The notes beneath the pieces are model-generated. The model did no database searches. It worked only from the letters and a program-made list of their open reading frames with translations, and was not told the origin of the DNA. DNA of 64,000 nt from Planctomycetota bacterium (GTDB taxonomy: Bacteria; Planctomycetota; Phycisphaerae; UBA1845; UTPLA1), in the NCBI GenBank assembly GCA_003576905.1, contig QEVG01000005.1:1-64000 (forward strand). Direction: 5' to 3'. Below, piece by piece: positions 34,977-43,885 of this stretch (within the stretch, counting starts at the first letter, position 1; each line of letters begins with the position of its first letter). Both the position numbers and the translations under genes were made by a program.

Positions 34977-35412
34977 TCGACGAGGCCGTCGCACCCGGGC
35001 GACAACCTGCGGCCCGGCCGAAAGCGGTGCGGTCGAACCCGTTGCGCGCTATTCGTCTCGACGCGATGTCCGATTGCATCACCTCCCCATTCTACGGCAC
35101 ACCATTACTCGCGGCCGTTGCTCGCGCTTGTCTCGGTATTGAGGCGCGGTCCCGCGCTGAAACCAGCGCCCGGATCCTCGTCCCATGCCAAGTGTAGAAG
35201 CGTCACAATTGCTGGCATTGCGCGAGTTGGATCAGATGATGGTTTTTTAACGCCCTTCACGAACGTATCATAGGACCCGATTGGGTTCCCTCCGTCGAGG
35301 CGGCGATATTCACGGACCCTTGCGCCGGCGTCCCGCCCCGACAAAAGAAACAGGAAACAGGATTCGCGAAACAGGATTCAGAACACAGGACCGGAGAAGG
35401 AGAAACAGGATC
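34977..35412 (+). other. Intergenic leader of the surface-protein gene
   Basis: No gene is seen in this 436-bp stretch. Its last 65 bp are purine-rich and carry a repeated octamer (see the repeat at 35348-35411). No clear promoter hexamers or terminator stand out. Confidence 0.4.
35348..35411 (+). repeat. Direct repeats of AAACAGGA upstream of a surface-protein start
   Basis: The octamer AAACAGGA occurs at 35348-35355, 35355-35362, 35369-35376 and 35403-35410, with a variant ACACAGGA at 35383-35390. The last copy lies just upstream of ATG 35413. They may be simple sequence expansions or serve as purine-rich ribosome-binding sites. Confidence 0.45.
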
Positions 35413-37821
35413 ATGGCCCGAGCAAGAAATTTCCGCAGGGATTCCCTGCCCATTGTGTTAGCAATGATCAGCATGCTTGCGGCGTCCGCGCCGTCGCGCG
35501 CGGCGGTGCTCCGGGTTACGAGCGCCGGCGACGACACCACATCGGGTGACGGACTCGTGACACTTCGCGAGGCCATCGTCGCCGCCAATCTCGACGCACC
35601 GACGGACCTGGGCGACCTGGCTGCCGGCGCCGATACGATCGTTTTCGACCTGCCGACGCCCGCCGTCCTTACGCTCTCCTCGATCCTCCCGAACATTGAC
35701 GGCGACGTAGAGATCATCGGTCCGGGCGCTGATCTCCTGACGATCAACGGCGACGGCGCTTCCGCGATTTTCTTCGTTAGTTCCGGACACGTGGCGATTC
35801 GCGACCTGACGCTCGCAGGGGGCCGCGCCAAAGGAGGAAACGGCGGCAACGTTCAATCCTCTGGCGCGGGCGGCGGCGCGGCGGGAATGGGCGGCGCGCT
35901 TTTCGTAAACGGCGGCCAGGTCTGCGTGCGCAACGTCTCTTTTGAAGCCAATTCCGCCGTCGGCGGAAACGGCGGCAGCGGAACTTCGGTCGGTGGATTC
36001 GGCGCGGGCGGCGGTGGCGGCGTCGGCGAGAACGGACAATCGCCCGACTTCACGGACGGCAACAGCTACGGAGGACGCGGCGGAAACGGCGGTTCGCTTG
36101 GCGGTCTGGGCGGAGCCGCCGGAACCGTCGGCTCGAGCGGCCTTGCCGGAAGCGGCGGTGAGGGCGCGGGCGGAGGCGGCGGCGGTACAGGCGTGGCGAC
36201 ACGCGGCGGTGCGGGCGGCTTCGGTGGCGGCGGCGGCGGTACCGGTGTCGCGAATGGCGGCTCAGGGTCAAGCCCCGCATACACCGGGGGTACCGGCGGA
36301 TTCGGCGGCGGCGGGGGAGGCGGCGGGTACAACATCAACGCGTCCGGCGCGGATCCGAATCCCGCGGGCGCGGGTGGCACGGCCGGTATGTTCGGCGGCA
36401 ACGGCGCGGCGGCGATCAAGACAACCACTCAGGTCGGCGGTGGCGGTGGTGGCGGTGGCGCGGGTCTCGGAGGTGCGATCTTCGTTCGCAACGGCATGCT
36501 TTCGATCGGCGGATGCAGGTTTGAATCCAATTCGGCCGTCGGCGGCATCGGCGGCCTGGGCGATCCCGACGTGGAATCTACACGGGGTCAGAACGGGCAG
36601 GGCAAGGGCGGCGCGATTTTCGTTCTCGACAGCGCGCTGGCCTACGACGCCGGCGGAAACGCCTTTTTGGGCAATTCGGCGGCGAACGACGCCGGACACG
36701 CGCTGGACAACGACAATACCTACGGTTCGCTGGCGCTCATCTCGGACTGCAACTGCAACTTCACCGACGACGCCCAGGACCTGGCCGGCATGACGAATGC
36801 CGACTGCAATACCAATGGCATTCTCGATGAGTGCGAGGTGCTTGCGGATTGCGATTCGGACGGCACGCCCGACGCCTGCGAGTCGGACGCGGACACAGAC
36901 GGGATTCCGGACGAATGCGACGGATGTCCAGCGGATCCAAACAAGTCGGCGCCGGGTACCTGCGGTTGTGGAACGCCGGATTCGGACAGCGATTCGGACG
37001 GCGTGCCGGACTGCAACGATGCCTGCCCCGGCAGCAATGACGCCGCGGACTGCGACACCGACGGCACGCCCGATGGATGCGAGCAGGACTGCAACGGCGA
37101 CGGTACGCCCGACGACTGCGAGGCTGATTGCAACGCAAACGGAACCGCCGACGTGTGCGAAGTCTTTGACGACTGCAACACCAATGGCATTCCCGACGAG
37201 TGCGAGGCCGACACCGACACCGACGGCGTCATTGATGATTGTGACGCGTGCCCCGGCGAGGATGATCGGCTCGACACGGACAGCGACGGAACGCCCGACT
37301 GCATCGACGATTGCCCGCTGGTCGGCGACAGCGACGGCGACGGAGTCCAGGACTGCCAGGATGATTGTCCGAACGATCCGAACAAGACCGAGCCGGGCGT
37401 CTGCGGCTGTGGCGGCGCCGATGCCGACCGCGATGGTGACGGAATGGCGGATTGCAACGACGGATGTCCGGACGATCCGGCCAAGACCAATCCGGGCGTG
37501 TGCGGTTGCGGCGTTGCCGATGCCGATGAAGATTCAGACGGCGTGGCCGACTGCAACGACGTCTGTCCGAACACCGCGCCGGGCGTCCCGGTCGATAAAC
37601 AGGGTCGCCCTACAGCGGACACGAACGGAGACTGCGAGGTGACCCGGCCCGAGGGCGGCCGCCCCGGAGCAATCCCTGCTCCTACCCAACCGCAGCCGGT
37701 CCCGCCGTGCGGAACCGGCGCGGGCACCGCGATGATGTCGGCGCTGGCCCTGCTTACGGGGACTCGATATCTCCGTCCGCGCCGGCGCGGGGTCGGTCGG
37801 GGGTCGCTTGCTCGTTCTTAG
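35413..37821 (+). CDS. Large secreted glycine-rich, calcium-repeat surface protein with sorting tail
   Basis: An 802-residue exported protein. A signal peptide occupies about 1-31. Residues 32-135 look like a right-handed beta-helix repeat start (VTLREAIVAANLDAPTD; LTINGDGASAIFF). Residues about 136-355 are an extreme glycine-rich tract (GGGGGG runs). Residues about 440-745 consist of thrombospondin type-3-like calcium repeats (DTDSDGTPDC, DGDGVQDCQDDCP). The C-terminus PPCGTGAGTAMM, a hydrophobic stretch and an RPRRRG tail resemble cell-surface sorting signals (Gly/Cys-CTERM type). It is probably an adhesin. ATG 35413 is preferred over 35281. A strong terminator follows. Confidence 0.85.
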   Translation: MARARNFRRDSLPIVLAMISMLAASAPSRAAVLRVTSAGDDTTSGDGLVTLREAIVAANLDAPTDLGDLAAGADTIVFDLPTPAVLTLSSILPNIDGDVEIIGPGADLLTINGDGASAIFFVSSGHVAIRDLTLAGGRAKGGNGGNVQSSGAGGGAAGMGGALFVNGGQVCVRNVSFEANSAVGGNGGSGTSVGGFGAGGGGGVGENGQSPDFTDGNSYGGRGGNGGSLGGLGGAAGTVGSSGLAGSGGEGAGGGGGGTGVATRGGAGGFGGGGGGTGVANGGSGSSPAYTGGTGGFGGGGGGGGYNINASGADPNPAGAGGTAGMFGGNGAAAIKTTTQVGGGGGGGGAGLGGAIFVRNGMLSIGGCRFESNSAVGGIGGLGDPDVESTRGQNGQGKGGAIFVLDSALAYDAGGNAFLGNSAANDAGHALDNDNTYGSLALISDCNCNFTDDAQDLAGMTNADCNTNGILDECEVLADCDSDGTPDACESDADTDGIPDECDGCPADPNKSAPGTCGCGTPDSDSDSDGVPDCNDACPGSNDAADCDTDGTPDGCEQDCNGDGTPDDCEADCNANGTADVCEVFDDCNTNGIPDECEADTDTDGVIDDCDACPGEDDRLDTDSDGTPDCIDDCPLVGDSDGDGVQDCQDDCPNDPNKTEPGVCGCGGADADRDGDGMADCNDGCPDDPAKTNPGVCGCGVADADEDSDGVADCNDVCPNTAPGVPVDKQGRPTADTNGDCEVTRPEGGRPGAIPAPTQPQPVPPCGTGAGTAMMSALALLTGTRYLRPRRRGVGRGSLARS

Positions 37822-37841
37822 ACCTGTAATGCGTCACTTCA

Positions 37842-37880
37842 CCAAGGCCCGTTCGTAGCCGCGAATGGGCCTTGGTTTTA
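37842..37880 (+). terminator. Intrinsic terminator of the surface-protein gene
   Basis: A stem of about 14 bp (CCAAGGCCCG TTCG / CGAA TGGGCCTTGG) with a loop TAGCCG is followed by TTTTA at 37876-37880, 20 bp after the stop at 37821. Confidence 0.85.
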
Positions 37881-37911
37881 CCCGGCTTCGCGGAAACAGG
37901 CGCAAAAGGAG

Positions 37912-38040
37912 AGCCTGTCGCAAGACAAGTGCCCAAGCCGTGGCGCTCGGATGAGGGCGAAGTCTTACGACAGGCTTCTGAAAGCGGCGGAGCCTGCATC
38001 CAATGCAACTCGTCCTTGATTGGCTCCGCCTGTGGTGCGC
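37912..38040. repeat. Two adjacent inverted repeats in an intergenic region
   Basis: Arms 37912-37926 (AGCCTGTCGCAAGAC) and 37962-37976 (GTCTTACGACAGGCT) form a 15-bp stem with one mismatch around a 35-nt loop. A second perfect 9-bp pair lies at 37986-37994 (GGCGGAGCC) and 38032-38040 (GGCTCCGCC). No gene is visible from 37881 to 38067. It could be a miniature mobile element or a structured RNA. Confidence 0.4.
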
Positions 38041-38067
38041 TCGGGTAAGCGCATCGTTCTGTTTCCC

Positions 38068-38691
38068 TTAGTTCTCCAGGTCTCGGACCCTCCCGCACCT
38101 GTCCGACGGACGCACGCGCTTCACCACTAGCGCCCCCGGCGCGAGGCCCCAGGCGAGGAGTTCACTCCGGGCCATTTCCCGAATGAGCCCGGACGTGACC
38201 ACGCGCAATCCACAGTTGAACAGAAGCTGCTCGACCCGCCCGGCGATCATCCGCGCGATCGGCACATCCAGATGGTGCTGCCGGCGCAGGTGCCGCACGA
38301 GCAGGCTCTTGCTCCAGCGGTGCTGGACAATCCGGCCGTCGGAGGGGCGGGCGCTGGCCACCATGAGCCGACGCCGCCGAAGCTCCCGACTCGCCGTATG
38401 CTCGCGGATCGCCAGGGAGGCGGTGCCGTGTCCGGTCTGCGACAGGACAAGCTCCACCAGCTCCGCGATGTGCCGGCTTGGCACCGGCGATCGTCGGAAC
38501 GAGGACGTCAGGTACTCGAATACCGCTTCCGCCAGCCCGCCCGCCGCGGACATGTCCAGTCCGCACGAATCGCCCGTGGCGGCCAGTCCGTTGCGAATGC
38601 AGTTCAGCATTTTGGCGATGGCAAACGGCTCGATGCTGCCATCGCGCTTGATGACGCGAATCTGGTCTTTCAAGGAAGTGGGCTCACTCAT
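38068..38691 (-). CDS. ATP-cone domain protein, NrdR partner
   Basis: A 207-residue protein with an ATP-cone at about 10-100 (IRVIKRDGSIEPFAIAKMLNCIRNGL and the helix SRHIAELVELVLSQTGHGTASLAIREH). The ATP-cone is the allosteric nucleotide-binding domain of NrdR and ribonucleotide reductases. The second half (about 110-207) is basic and unrecognised (LLVRHLRRQHHLDVPIAR, LFNCGLRVVTSGLIREMARSE). Its start overlaps the nrdR stop by 8 bp, implying coupled translation. I infer a nucleotide-sensing partner of NrdR. The frame's longer upstream extension to 38997 is antisense-like noise inside nrdR. Confidence 0.7.
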   Translation of the reverse strand: MSEPTSLKDQIRVIKRDGSIEPFAIAKMLNCIRNGLAATGDSCGLDMSAAGGLAEAVFEYLTSSFRRSPVPSRHIAELVELVLSQTGHGTASLAIREHTASRELRRRRLMVASARPSDGRIVQHRWSKSLLVRHLRRQHHLDVPIARMIAGRVEQLLFNCGLRVVTSGLIREMARSELLAWGLAPGALVVKRVRPSDRCGRVRDLEN

Positions 38692-39184
38692 TGAAAAGTT
38701 CCTGCTGCCCGGCGACGTCCTTTTTCTCCTGGTCGAGGAGGTCGCGGGCTTCTTCGATGAAGTCATCGACGAGCTGGAACTCGTGATAGAGGCTGGCAAA
38801 CCGCAGATAGGCGATCTTGTCGAGCTTGCGAAGTCGAACGGACACGGCGCTGCCGAGGTAGCGGCTGGGAACTTCCTTGTCGAAGTTGCGGAAGATGTCC
38901 TCTTCGACCTCGTCCACCAGCGCGTCAATCCTGTCGCTGGGGATCGGTCGCTTCCAGCACGCTCGCTCCAATCCGCCACGAAGCTTCGCCCTTTCATACG
39001 GGACTCTGGCGCCGTCCTTCTTCACTACGAGGAGCTTGTTCGTCTCCTCGATGCGCTCGTAAGTCGTGTATCGCTTGTTGCACGCCAGACACTGCCGTCG
39101 GCGGCGGATAACCGTGCCGCCTTCGGTCGCTCGAGAGTCGATGACCTTGTCCGTGCGTTGTTCTTTGCAGTACGGGCATTGCAT
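38684..39184 (-). CDS. nrdR: Transcriptional repressor NrdR
   Basis: A 166-residue NrdR. The zinc finger is MQCPYC...CLAC within residues 1-34, followed by TTYERIEETNKLLVVKKDG and an ATP-cone (ERAKLRGGLERACWKRPI). It represses ribonucleotide reductase genes by dATP/ATP sensing, binding NrdR boxes; none of those genes lies in this window. The C-terminus has a longer acidic tail (LDQEKKDVAGQQELFNE) than the typical 150 residues. ATG 39184 was chosen because the zinc finger starts there. The following ATP-cone gene overlaps its end. Confidence 0.95.
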   Translation of the reverse strand: MQCPYCKEQRTDKVIDSRATEGGTVIRRRRQCLACNKRYTTYERIEETNKLLVVKKDGARVPYERAKLRGGLERACWKRPIPSDRIDALVDEVEEDIFRNFDKEVPSRYLGSAVSVRLRKLDKIAYLRFASLYHEFQLVDDFIEEARDLLDQEKKDVAGQQELFNE

Positions 39185-39393
39185 TGTTCGCCACGGCCGA
39201 TGGGGCGCCCTGAACCCCAACATATTGTATGGCGCGGGAGCATACGTCCCAATAAAATGCGTGTCAAGAAAAAACTGCGCCGTTCCCGCTTCGGCCGAAG
39301 AGACTCTTGCCTTACACTCTCTCCCCCTTGGGAACCGCGTTGTGATTTTCGTCCACTGTCAGTGAGACGGAGTCGAAGAAAGGGTCATTCGCT

Positions 39394-40296
39394 GTGGGCG
39401 GCAGACTGGTCGAGCATCTCCTCGGCGACATCCGAATCTGCGGCTACAGCGTGGCCGGCGAGGAAACCGTCGTCGCCGCGCCCGAACTGAACGTCTGCTT
39501 CGACATCGGAAAGGCTCCCGGCGAGATTCTGAATATCGACCACGTGCTCCTTTCGCACGGGCACATGGATCATGCGGCGGGCCTGGCCTATTACCTCAGC
39601 CAGCGCAATTTCGTGGGCATTGCCCCGGGGTGCGTCCTCGCGCCCAAGGCACTCGTGCAACCCATCCGCGAACTGCTTCGCGTCTGGGGAATGATCGAGG
39701 GGCATGAAACCCCCGCCAGGATCGTCGGTCTGTCCGGGGGTGACCGTTACGAAATCCGGCGCGGACTCGTGGTCCATGCCTTCGAGGTGAACCACCGCGT
39801 TCCCGCGCTGGGCTTCGGCGTGGTTGATGTTCGGCACAAGCTCAAGCCGGAATACGCCGGGCTTTCCGGTCCCGAGCTCGTCGCGCTGAAGAAAAAGGGC
39901 GTCGAAATCGAACACAAGGTCGAAGTCCCGCTCGTCACTTTCTGCGGAGACACCGCTGAGGGCGCCTGGCAGAACCTGGAAGTCGTCCATAAGGCGAAGG
40001 TGCTCATCCTGGAGTGTTCCTTCTTCGAGGCCGACCACGTCAAGAGGGCACGCGCGGGCTATCACCTGCACGTTCGAGACGTCGCGAGAATCCTCGGCGA
40101 GATGGAGTGCGAGCATTTCGTCATCACCCATCTGTCCCGCCGGACCAGCCTCCGCGAAGCCAAGGCGACACTGACGAAACTGGTCTCACCGCAGGTCGCC
40201 GAGAAGATCACCTTTCTCATGGATCGCCGGAAGAACGCGCCCCCGCACTTGGACAGTCGTAAGCCGGAAGCGGTCCAGCCAATCCCGCCGCCATAG
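39394..40296 (+). CDS. RNase Z-like metallo-beta-lactamase hydrolase
   Basis: A 300-residue metallo-beta-lactamase-fold protein similar to RNase Z/ElaC. The metal-binding HGHMDH lies at about 55-60 and further histidines or aspartates are in FCGDTAEG, ITHLSRRTS and GYHLHVRD. RNase Z removes the 3' trailer of tRNA precursors; relatives include arylsulfatases. The start is GTG 39394 with GAAAGGG 10 bp before. Its C-terminus is a short basic/proline tail. RNase Z proper usually has a longer exosite loop, so the exact role is open. Confidence 0.8.
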   Translation: MGGRLVEHLLGDIRICGYSVAGEETVVAAPELNVCFDIGKAPGEILNIDHVLLSHGHMDHAAGLAYYLSQRNFVGIAPGCVLAPKALVQPIRELLRVWGMIEGHETPARIVGLSGGDRYEIRRGLVVHAFEVNHRVPALGFGVVDVRHKLKPEYAGLSGPELVALKKKGVEIEHKVEVPLVTFCGDTAEGAWQNLEVVHKAKVLILECSFFEADHVKRARAGYHLHVRDVARILGEMECEHFVITHLSRRTSLREAKATLTKLVSPQVAEKITFLMDRRKNAPPHLDSRKPEAVQPIPPP

Positions 40297-40421
40297 CCGT
40301 TCGCGCGAAAACGCCTGTTTGATCCGCAAATTTCGCAGATTCATGCCGGCAAGAATGTGCGGACCGAGATGAAGCGCCCGATGCCTCCTCGGGAGCGTCC
40401 ATCCACGACACAAACAACACC

Positions 40422-40452
40422 GGGCCGGACCCCATTGACTGAGGTCCGGTCC
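40422..40452. terminator. Palindromic hairpin between convergent genes
   Basis: A 10-bp stem GGGCCGGACC/GGTCCGGTCC (one G-U pair) with an 11-nt loop lies between the RNase Z-like gene (+) and the dockerin protein (-). No strong T-run follows, so it is at best a weak bidirectional terminator. The rest of 40297-40572 contains nothing recognisable. Confidence 0.4.
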
Positions 40453-40572
40453 GATGCAAGTGATTCAGAATGAATGGTGCAAGCACACCTTGGGTAGCAT
40501 GGACGTCCCGTCCGTGCGAAGCAACTGCTTTTCCGCCACGACACAATCAGACTGTACCAGTACCAAATCGGC

Positions 40573-43056
40573 TTACGGGCTCACGAACTCGACCGTCAGC
40601 CCCAGTTCCCGAATCTTCGCCACCATCGCCGCGAACTGCTCCGCGCCGGTCGTCTCGCAGTCACCGCCCCAGCACTGGGCCATCGACCATTCAAAGAACG
40701 CCTCCCACGCAGCCTCTTCGTCGAACTCGCCCCCGCCCATCATCGACTCGCCGCCACCACCCATGAGGCTCTCTTCCTCACACTCGTCGGGGATGCCGTT
40801 GGTATCGGCGTCTTCGCTGATCTCGGCAGTGATGTCGCACGCATCGGGTATCCCGTTCTCATTGCAATCATCACACGCCGGATCGCTCTCGCACTCGGCG
40901 ATGTCGCATTCGTCGGGAATGTCATTGTCATTGCAGTCCAGGCTTCCGAAGCCCGGCGGAAGCGCCAGATCGCACTCGTCCGGGTACTCATTCCCATTGC
41001 AATCGGGACTGACCCACTCGTCCTCGTCCGGGTCGGTCGGGTCCACATCGCAGTCGTCAGGCACCCCGTTGGTGTTGCAGTCATTCTCGCACTCGTCGGG
41101 CACAAGGTTGCCGTTACAATCGACACTGGCCTCGGTGAGCACGTCGATCTCGTCCATCGTGCCGTTGGTGTTGCAGTCCGGCTCGCATTCGTCGGGCACG
41201 CCGTTATCGTTCAGGTCTTCGCTGGTCTCGGCGATGATGTCGTCAAGGTCGGCGGTGCCGTTTTCGTTACAGTCCAGTCCGCGAAGACTCGGAGTAATCT
41301 CGCAAGTATTCACGCCCGCCAGCAGCGTGGCGACGAAGCAGGGGATGTCGTCAACGGTATGGGCGCCATCGCTATTGGTATCACGCGGGCAGAGTGAAAC
41401 GATGTCCAGACTAGAGTCATTTCCATCAAGGAGCAGAGTTACAAACGGTTGGATATCGAGGCCATCAACCTTGCAGTCGCCGGTAATATCGCCCTTGCGA
41501 CAGGGGTCGCAAAGCTCGGGATTCGTCTGGCAGATGTCGCAAGGCGGGAAGGATGATTGGGCATGGTCTGGCGGTAGAATGGTAACATAGACGCCCTTGA
41601 TTGCACCAAACCCTCCGACATCCACATAGGGTGACCAGGTCGCCACCACTTGATCTTGCGCTCCATATCCGAGGGTATGCTGCCCGCTTTCGGCGAGGAC
41701 GCGGACGTTGTTGGCCCCCGCTGTGGGCGTCGTCGCCCGATTGACGCGAAATTCGCTTCCACGAGGGTTGCACAAGCCGTCAAAGTATTGCGCGCGTATT
41801 TCTTCCCGGGCTTCCAAGATGTTCTGCGAATTCCATGCGATGATGAACCGCCCCTGCGCCCCGCTCGTAGCGGGACTGATTGAAACTGTCGGGTTGGCGT
41901 TGTCGGGGTCGAACAGTTCCACATCGTCGTCGCTGTTGACTCTGAAAATCCCAGTTCGCCCTTCTCCATTAGCTGGATTGGGATCGCGAAGGCGTTCTCC
42001 GGCCGGGGCGCTGTCATCAAACTTGAAATGACGTGCGTAAATGTGGAATGCGGACAAGCCCACACTGTCCTTCAAGCGAAAGCCTGCCCACGTGACGACG
42101 ATGTCGTCACCAACGAAAGCAACGGCCGGAGACTGCTGCGCCGTCCTGACGGGCAATTCCTCCACGATTGGATCTTCCAAGTCTGGGCTGTTCACCCATT
42201 GATCATTGTTTGGCCCTTCAAGCGTCTCGAGAATCTGACCCGCAGCATTGTATAAAGTCAGTGCGATATTCGTAGGAGGGTCACTCTCGTCGCGTTCAGC
42301 GTCCGCCCATGCCACCGCGAATACTCCGTCCTCGGTTCGTTGGGCAATACATGGCTGCCATTTGCCGGGATAACAATTTGAAGGAAAAGGTCCGCACGGC
42401 TCGATGAGATTCGGCGTCAGCCAGTTAACGGCCCAGTTCACACCATTGGGAAATGACGATCCTGTGACCACATATGCAGTTCTGCCGCCATCATCGGACA
42501 TGCCCACCGATGGTTCGTGATGAATCCCGTACGGATCAGGCGGATAGCCGGGGACCTGGGAGTCAGGCGGCACGCTCACTTCGGGAGGCACATCGCCAAA
42601 CTCAAATTCCGTTGTGAACGCCGTCGGGTCGCGGTAGTGAGTGTCCATCGATGTGCCGAGCCAGCCGATTCGCACGAGGCCGTCGAAACTCATGGCCACG
42701 GATGGCCGTTCGTGAAGTACCAGGTCGCCCGCTTGTTGGTCGACGCCAACGGCTTTCGGTCCCAACGCAAGCGGAGTCCCGTCAGCCTCGTACTGAAGCG
42801 TGACCACGTCCAGATTGTTGTATTGGCGGAAAGTCTCTTGATCCCATGCGACCACGAACCGCCCGCAGCCGTCAACGGCCACGGCGCTTTGCGTCCCGAC
42901 GGTCGTTGTAAGAAATTCTAGCGGTTCTGCAGGAGGTTGGTCCGGGCATTGGGCCTTGAGAACGGCCTCGGAACAGGGGATCGCAAAGATGAATGCAACG
43001 AAGGGCGAAACATGGCGTCGAACTCGGCGCGAGGAATCTTCCTGTAGAGAAAGCAT
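40573..43056 (-). CDS. Secreted protein with dockerin and calcium-repeat region
   Basis: An 827-residue exported protein. A signal peptide is likely within residues 1-35. Residues about 40-550 form a beta-rich body (propeller or sialidase-like: GRFVVAWDQ, PSVAMSFDG, VVTWAGFRL). A dockerin type I segment follows (GDITGDCKVDGLDIQPFV... DTNSDGAHTVDDIPCFVATLLAG), then many D-C-N-x-N-G-x-P-D-x-C calcium repeats (PDECEPDCNTNGTMDE). The C-terminus is an unusual acidic/Gly-rich region (MGGGGESMMGGGEFDEE). Dockerins here occur outside cellulosomes. The role is extracellular binding or scaffolding. A minus-strand intergenic region about 43057-43135 precedes it. Confidence 0.85.
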   Translation of the reverse strand: MLSLQEDSSRRVRRHVSPFVAFIFAIPCSEAVLKAQCPDQPPAEPLEFLTTTVGTQSAVAVDGCGRFVVAWDQETFRQYNNLDVVTLQYEADGTPLALGPKAVGVDQQAGDLVLHERPSVAMSFDGLVRIGWLGTSMDTHYRDPTAFTTEFEFGDVPPEVSVPPDSQVPGYPPDPYGIHHEPSVGMSDDGGRTAYVVTGSSFPNGVNWAVNWLTPNLIEPCGPFPSNCYPGKWQPCIAQRTEDGVFAVAWADAERDESDPPTNIALTLYNAAGQILETLEGPNNDQWVNSPDLEDPIVEELPVRTAQQSPAVAFVGDDIVVTWAGFRLKDSVGLSAFHIYARHFKFDDSAPAGERLRDPNPANGEGRTGIFRVNSDDDVELFDPDNANPTVSISPATSGAQGRFIIAWNSQNILEAREEIRAQYFDGLCNPRGSEFRVNRATTPTAGANNVRVLAESGQHTLGYGAQDQVVATWSPYVDVGGFGAIKGVYVTILPPDHAQSSFPPCDICQTNPELCDPCRKGDITGDCKVDGLDIQPFVTLLLDGNDSSLDIVSLCPRDTNSDGAHTVDDIPCFVATLLAGVNTCEITPSLRGLDCNENGTADLDDIIAETSEDLNDNGVPDECEPDCNTNGTMDEIDVLTEASVDCNGNLVPDECENDCNTNGVPDDCDVDPTDPDEDEWVSPDCNGNEYPDECDLALPPGFGSLDCNDNDIPDECDIAECESDPACDDCNENGIPDACDITAEISEDADTNGIPDECEEESLMGGGGESMMGGGEFDEEAAWEAFFEWSMAQCWGGDCETTGAEQFAAMVAKIRELGLTVEFVSP

Positions 43057-43135
43057 GGTGCATACTCCAATTGGATTGCGCTAAGAACGTGTGACTCGAA
43101 CGACCTGATCGGTTATTCAAGCGCCGATATGTCTG

Positions 43136-43885
43136 TCATGCGCGGCACCTCCTTGGCTCCCAGCTGCGTCGATTCATCACCAACCAAAAAACCAGAAGCA
43201 ACGACAAAGTTGCAGGTTCCGGTACACTCCACAATTGAAGGGCAAGACTATCAGATGTGAATTGCCAATCAGGAACATGATCATTGACGAAGGCGTGCCC
43301 CGCTTGCTGGCCCCCTGCTGTCTCCCATCGAAACCGCGTGCTGATGTCACCTATCTGAACAATTTCAAGCCAATACAGCGTATCGGCCTCAAATTGCAAC
43401 GGATTCGGCAAGTCGACCTGGTAGTAATACTCTCGCGGCGCTCCTCCCACGCCAATGATTTCGCCGGTGGCGGTTCGCGAGTGATTAGTAAACTCCGTTT
43501 CATACAGAATATTGTTGCTGTCGGGAAGCAGGTCGCCGGGCCGCGGAGCATAGGCCCTGATTCGCATTGTCTCCGTTCCCGTGGGCGGCGATGTCGGCGT
43601 TCCGGAGCCGCCGTAGAAACCCCACCATCCGATGCGGCGAATTGTCTCGGCGGAATCGAATCGAATGTTGTCCGCTTCGAGCTGCCAGCCGGTCAGGCCG
43701 AACTGATCGACAAACAGCGTGTCTGCCGCCGGTCCTCCTACACGGACCGGCGATTGCTCCAGCACGAGCCCCGCCCGACTGACTTCCGTCCATCCCAATG
43801 TCAAGACAAGGATCAAAAATGGAGTTCGACGCAATGTCACAAGGACTCCTGTCTGAAAACCCACGGGCAACCAATCCCTAGCCAC
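43136..43885 (-). CDS. PEP-CTERM sorted protein
   Basis: A 249-residue exported protein. An N-terminal hydrophobic segment (about 15-35) acts as signal peptide. The body is a beta-sandwich-like region (about 40-215). The C-terminus VPEPATLSLLLVFWLVMNRRS is a classic PEP-CTERM: the Pro-Glu-Pro motif, a transmembrane helix and a basic end. Proteins of this class are processed by an EpsH/exosortase and often exported with exopolysaccharide. The exosortase gene is not in this window. Confidence 0.88.
   Translation of the reverse strand: MARDWLPVGFQTGVLVTLRRTPFLILVLTLGWTEVSRAGLVLEQSPVRVGGPAADTLFVDQFGLTGWQLEADNIRFDSAETIRRIGWWGFYGGSGTPTSPPTGTETMRIRAYAPRPGDLLPDSNNILYETEFTNHSRTATGEIIGVGGAPREYYYQVDLPNPLQFEADTLYWLEIVQIGDISTRFRWETAGGQQAGHAFVNDHVPDWQFTSDSLALQLWSVPEPATLSLLLVFWLVMNRRSWEPRRCRA

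Noticed and set aside
36066-36428. Proline-rich minus-strand frame
   Set aside because: It is the complement of the GGC/GGT glycine tract of the surface protein and has no other sequence features.
36840-37560. Possible CRISPR or tandem DNA repeat
   Set aside because: The repetition is of codons for DxDxDGxPDC calcium repeats within one reading frame, with no spacers.
37754-38098. 114-residue minus-strand frame
   Set aside because: It spans the terminator and both inverted repeats and overlaps the end of the surface-protein gene.
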